A program made the translations under genes and the position numbers. Source: JBBRNV01 sp038227435 (GTDB lineage: Bacteria; Patescibacteriota; Minisyncoccia; Phycocordibacterales; CALRBL01). From it: a stretch of DNA of 64,000 nt. Location of the stretch: assembly GCA_038227435.1 (NCBI GenBank), contig JBBRPW010000001.1, forward strand, positions 1 through 64,000, read 5' to 3'. The notes below the pieces were generated by a model. It searched no databases. It was not told the DNA's origin and was given only the letters and a program-made list of their open reading frames with translations. Within the stretch, counting starts at the first letter, position 1, and each line of letters starts with the position of its first letter. Positions 61,189-64,000 of this stretch are shown one piece after another.

Positions 61189-61750
61189 GATTTTCAAAAA
61201 AAGCTTCAACATATTTCTTTTTTTCTGAAGGAACGAAGTCGAGCATGTATGAATGTTCCCACATATCAATTCCTAAAACAAAAGTTAGTCCATTTAATTG
61301 TCCTTCGTGCTGTTCTCCAATCCAATTATTTACAAGTTTTTTCTGAATAGGATCATAACAAAGCACAGCCCATCCAATTCCTCTCGTCATTGCAATTGCT
61401 TTAAACCGAGTAAACCAAGCATCAAATGATCCCCACTCTGCCACAATTGCTGCATGCAGTGAATGTGCTTCTGTAAGCATATTCGCTCCACCTTCTAAGT
61501 TCTCAAAGTAATATTCATGATTTCGCATTCCATCGAATTCAAATCCAAATCGTCTTTGTAGTTCTCCAAGTACATACATATTTTTTTCTGCACTTTCAGC
61601 GTCAGCAGATAATTCCTTAATCTTTTCAAGAATTAAGTTTGTATGTTTTACGTATCCTCCATACAGTTTTGTATGTTCATCTATTGTCTTAGTGCTAATT
61701 CCTTTTAATTCTAGAATATTAAATTTTTTTTGTTCGTATGGTGTTGTCAT
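61139..61750 (-). CDS. sod: Superoxide dismutase (Fe/Mn family)
   Basis: 203 aa. Metal ligands by family pattern: His in GYVKHTNLIL, His in MRNHEYYFENL, Asp and His in GIDMWEHSYMLDF. The usual GSGWAWL stretch is changed to RGIGWAVLCY. It converts superoxide to peroxide and oxygen, giving oxygen tolerance. Which metal it uses cannot be told. Confidence 0.93.
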   Translation of the reverse strand: MTTPYEQKKFNILELKGISTKTIDEHTKLYGGYVKHTNLILEKIKELSADAESAEKNMYVLGELQRRFGFEFDGMRNHEYYFENLEGGANMLTEAHSLHAAIVAEWGSFDAWFTRFKAIAMTRGIGWAVLCYDPIQKKLVNNWIGEQHEGQLNGLTFVLGIDMWEHSYMLDFVPSEKKKYVEAFFENLNWEVSEKRFQSGNLA

Positions 61751-61799
61751 ATACGTAGTATGCGCTATATATAAAAACTTTCAATTATTCGTTTTATTT

Positions 61800-62759
61800 A
61801 TGTTTAAAATTCCCAATAAAAGCATAATCTTAGGCTTATTTTTAATACTGGTGTTAGTTCTGATGCTTTTTTACTATATACATTTCAAAAAACACGAATG
61901 TGATAATCCATGCATCACTATGTTCAACAATAAAAATGTACCAGTTCTCATTGAATGGAAAGGATACACCTTACTCATTGGGGCGGGGGATGTAAATAGC
62001 ACCCTAATTAATCAAATCGGAAAGGTACTTCCTTTCTTTACTTCATCATTAAACACTTTAATAACAGTAGATAATTCAACAAGTTCGAATATTGCCACTA
62101 TTGATTTTTTAAAAAAATATAATGTTGAAAAATTATTTGATTTAAATAAAAGTTTTATGAATTCAACAAGTTCAATTTTTTCAACGTCTACTGGCGGAAT
62201 TAATTTAATAATTAGTAAGGAACTTTATGTAAGTAAATCAAAAAAAGTAGAACCTAAATTTGTATATCGAATTGAATTAGTAAATTCAGAAGATGACTCG
62301 AATAAAAAAGAGAATTTAATTTTTAAGTTCGATGTAAACACCACAGTAGCTCAAAAAAAAGTTGGTTTCGGCAAAGCTGATTTTGTTTTTCTTAAAAATG
62401 TACCAGTTGGAAAGAAACAAGAGCATCACATTACTGATTTTTTCAAAAATACTCGAGCTGAATATTTTGTTTCAATGTCGGGTGAATCAAAAATGCAAAG
62501 TAAAAATAATACAATATTTGAAATTGCCAATTTTAGAACAAGTTCTACTCCAGAAAGTTCTAATCTGGGAAATAGTAAAATTTTATTTCCTCTTCTTATT
62601 CATCTCAATATGGAAAAACAGAATGAAAATAAAAATGTAAATGATGGCTCAATATTTTGCCGCCTTAATTATAATGAAAAAACAAACCACCGAATGGAGT
62701 GCGGTGGTAAGAGGGAATCGTTCTTTGGTTATTTACTAATCAAGTTTGGGATTAAATAA
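61800..62759 (+). CDS. Membrane-anchored degenerate MBL-like protein next to comEC
   Basis: 319 aa from the ATG at 61800; the frame is open from 61692, but the earlier part overlaps sod and lacks features. One membrane span near residues 8-27 (IILGLFLILVLVLMLFYY), then a domain whose order of elements (VLIEWKGYTLLIGAGDVNST, LNTLITVDNSTSSNIATIDF, LKKYNVEKLF) recalls the start of ComEC-type MBL domains. The metal-binding HxHxDH motif is replaced by TVDNSTSSN, so catalysis is unlikely. The match is from pattern memory only. The last eight bases overlap rpmB. Confidence 0.6.
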   Translation: MFKIPNKSIILGLFLILVLVLMLFYYIHFKKHECDNPCITMFNNKNVPVLIEWKGYTLLIGAGDVNSTLINQIGKVLPFFTSSLNTLITVDNSTSSNIATIDFLKKYNVEKLFDLNKSFMNSTSSIFSTSTGGINLIISKELYVSKSKKVEPKFVYRIELVNSEDDSNKKENLIFKFDVNTTVAQKKVGFGKADFVFLKNVPVGKKQEHHITDFFKNTRAEYFVSMSGESKMQSKNNTIFEIANFRTSSTPESSNLGNSKILFPLLIHLNMEKQNENKNVNDGSIFCRLNYNEKTNHRMECGGKRESFFGYLLIKFGIK

Positions 62760-62994
62760 CCCCTGCGTCTTTAAGTGCTCGGTACGCACCTTTTTTGTGA
62801 ATTGTTTTGATTGCATTAGTTGAAAGAGTCATAGGAACAGTAATTCCTAATTCAGCAATAAAAATCCGCTTCTTTTGTAAGTTAGCGTATCTTCGTCGTG
62901 CGCCTGTAGGGTTGAATTGAGTAGCACGAGTTCGGTTTGAGTAACCTCCTCCATTGATACTGCTTTTTCCTGAAATTGGACAAACTTTAGCCAT
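62752..62994 (-). CDS. rpmB: 50S ribosomal protein L28
   Basis: 80 aa. MAKVCPISGKSSINGGGYSN with the CxxxGK start typical of L28, then TRATQFNPTGARRRYANLQK and a C-terminal STNAIKTIHKKGAYRAL. Only one cysteine of the CxxC pair is present, a zinc-free form. Structural protein of the large subunit. Confidence 0.95.
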   Translation of the reverse strand: MAKVCPISGKSSINGGGYSNRTRATQFNPTGARRRYANLQKKRIFIAELGITVPMTLSTNAIKTIHKKGAYRALKDAGVI

Positions 62995-63162
62995 AAAAAT
63001 ATTTATAAATGTTTAGTCCTACGATAGTACCAGCTCTTTAGGCCTAAGGCAAGTGGTTTAATAGCTATAAATTTAAACATTTAAACAATAAAATTCCTTG
63101 CAATATTGCCTCAATATAGTAATTTGAGTCCGGAAAGACACATCAACCCCAACTCTCATTTC

Positions 63163-63543
63163 ATGGCAAGTAAAACCGATCCTTTAACGTCACTCATTGA
63201 AACCATATTTCACCAAGACGGCTACACCCTTTATCAACTAGGAGAGGGTATGTATGTCGTGGCAAAGCTGCCACTTCGTATTCGAGATACGTACCGTCCG
63301 GAGCCCACAACGATTCATATCACTTGGAACCCTCTTCTTTGGAAATATGGAAATAACAATCCTGAAAATTGTTATCTCCGAACTGCGGTGACCTATATAA
63401 GACCAGATCACCTCGAGCAAGATGATACTCTCATTAATTTCCTTCGGAGAACTTTTACCCCACTTAAGCCCGGACTAGAGTTTTTTACGGCTCAACCGGA
63501 GTTAACAATAACCTCCGTTGTTGCGCCGAATTCTCTTGGGTAA
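63163..63543 (+). CDS. 126-aa hypothetical protein
   Basis: Start chosen at the ATG at 63163 (MASKTDPLTSLIETIFHQDG), after a leader ACATCAACCCCAACTCTC that resembles those of the ribozyme array; an in-frame start at 63106 is possible. Alpha/beta, with YTLYQLGEGMYVVAKLPLRI and a segment with many Pro and Thr. No family recognised. Its codon use, richer in C, recalls the array genes; a common source is speculation. Confidence 0.65.
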   Translation: MASKTDPLTSLIETIFHQDGYTLYQLGEGMYVVAKLPLRIRDTYRPEPTTIHITWNPLLWKYGNNNPENCYLRTAVTYIRPDHLEQDDTLINFLRRTFTPLKPGLEFFTAQPELTITSVVAPNSLG

Positions 63544-63569
63544 ACATAGATAAAAAACCACAAACCACT

Positions 63570-63604
63570 GACCCCAACGATAACTTCAAGGGGTCTGTTT
63601 TATT
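63570..63604. terminator. Terminator between convergent genes
   Basis: Stem GACCCC/GGGGTC with a 14-base loop, followed by TGTTTTATT on the plus strand. It serves the 126-aa gene and partly the minus-strand gene at 63600. Confidence 0.6.
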
Positions 63605-63956
63605 GTAATTGTTGTAATTGAAGTTTCTCTTCAATTTGCTTCAAAAGGGCTTGTTCAACTTCCGGATTAACGTCTTGAGCAGCAATGTACTGTGTCACTA
63701 GTTCAGGATTGTCACGCAAGCATCTGTAAATGTCTTCTTTATGAGCCTGGTGCCAAACTTTAAATTCCTCCATTTTCTCTTGAGGGATATGGGCCAAGGT
63801 GTGTTCAAGTGCATGAAGTCTATCGAGCTTGTCTTCAATTATATCGAGAATTATATCAGGGTTGGCATTGTACAAATCTTCAAAATGTTCATCTGTATTT
63901 GTAAGTGCTCGAAGTATGATTCGAAATTCAGTCGAATTAAAATCAACCCAGTCCAT
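63600..63956 (-). CDS. 118-aa acidic helical hypothetical protein
   Basis: All-helical and acidic (FRIILRALTNTDEHFEDLY, DIIEDKLDRLHALEHTL), with a Gln/Leu-rich end (KLQLQQLQ). No signal peptide or membrane segment. Family not recognised. It starts 45 bases before the window edge, where no upstream feature can be judged. Confidence 0.6.
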   Translation of the reverse strand: MDWVDFNSTEFRIILRALTNTDEHFEDLYNANPDIILDIIEDKLDRLHALEHTLAHIPQEKMEEFKVWHQAHKEDIYRCLRDNPELVTQYIAAQDVNPEVEQALLKQIEEKLQLQQLQ

Positions 63957-64000
63957 TGTAATTTCATCTTTGTTTGCATTAGTATCCGAACTGAGACGGC

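Noticed and set aside
1..64000. CRISPR arrays, insertion sequences or a prophage
   Set aside because: No regularly spaced repeats, transposase or phage structural genes were found; the S74 protein has a signal peptide and is not in a phage context.

Overview
The window looks like a chromosome segment from a Patescibacteria (CPR) bacterium, probably a Parcubacteria-type lineage. This is inference from gene content: an AT-rich genome; a type IV secretion-like cluster with a PrgI-family protein, a VirB4 ATPase split over two genes and a giant VirB6-like protein; a type IV pilus operon; ComEC, ComM and RecJ for DNA uptake; an RNHCP-domain protein; a trigger factor without a PPIase domain; and many secreted proteins with no known relatives. 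Reading frames stay open under the standard code, so UGA is not broadly reassigned.

Layout. 1-12092 (minus): T4SS-like envelope cluster. 12176-21473: two secreted proteins, RsmA, a UvrD-like helicase, a LysM/M23 peptidase, ComM, a DksA/TraR-like protein and a NYN nuclease. 21706-27411: S15, a Xer recombinase, exonuclease III, CCA transferase, four tRNAs, YraN and RNHCP. 27585-35695 (mostly minus): an M16 protease broken by an in-frame TAA, HU, RNase Y, ClpP, RsmE (plus strand), trigger factor, pyrophosphatase and NusA. 36169-48223 (plus): surface proteins, including an S74-domain adhesin, followed by PilB, PilC and three pilin-like proteins. 48237-51307: TpiA, Pgk and a TrmB regulator. 56247-62994: HIT, RecJ, RNase HI, ComEC, SOD, a degenerate MBL-like protein and L28. 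63163-63956: two hypothetical genes.

The most unusual part is 51327-56200. A divergent ~350-nt structured RNA candidate (minus) is followed by a ~4.2-kb plus-strand unit that starts at a TTGACA/TATTAT promoter and ends at an intrinsic terminator. It holds eight small unrecognised ORFs, four hammerhead ribozymes of the type III arrangement, two large structured non-coding domains, and three further structured elements (51, 99 and 108 nt), each present exactly twice and each just 3' of a small ORF. Differences between copies keep or compensate base pairs. Two of the ribozymes bracket a 447-nt segment without an ORF. I infer a self-cleaving polycistronic RNA; its biological role cannot be read from the sequence.

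A second pattern runs through the window. About 18 genes on both strands have a -10 hexamer (often TGnTAYAAT or TGATATACT) ending 6-9 nt before the start codon, so leaderless mRNAs seem common. Pili, ComEC, ComM, RecJ, exonuclease III and RNase HI together suggest uptake and breakdown or recombination of external DNA, which suits a reduced, host-dependent cell.
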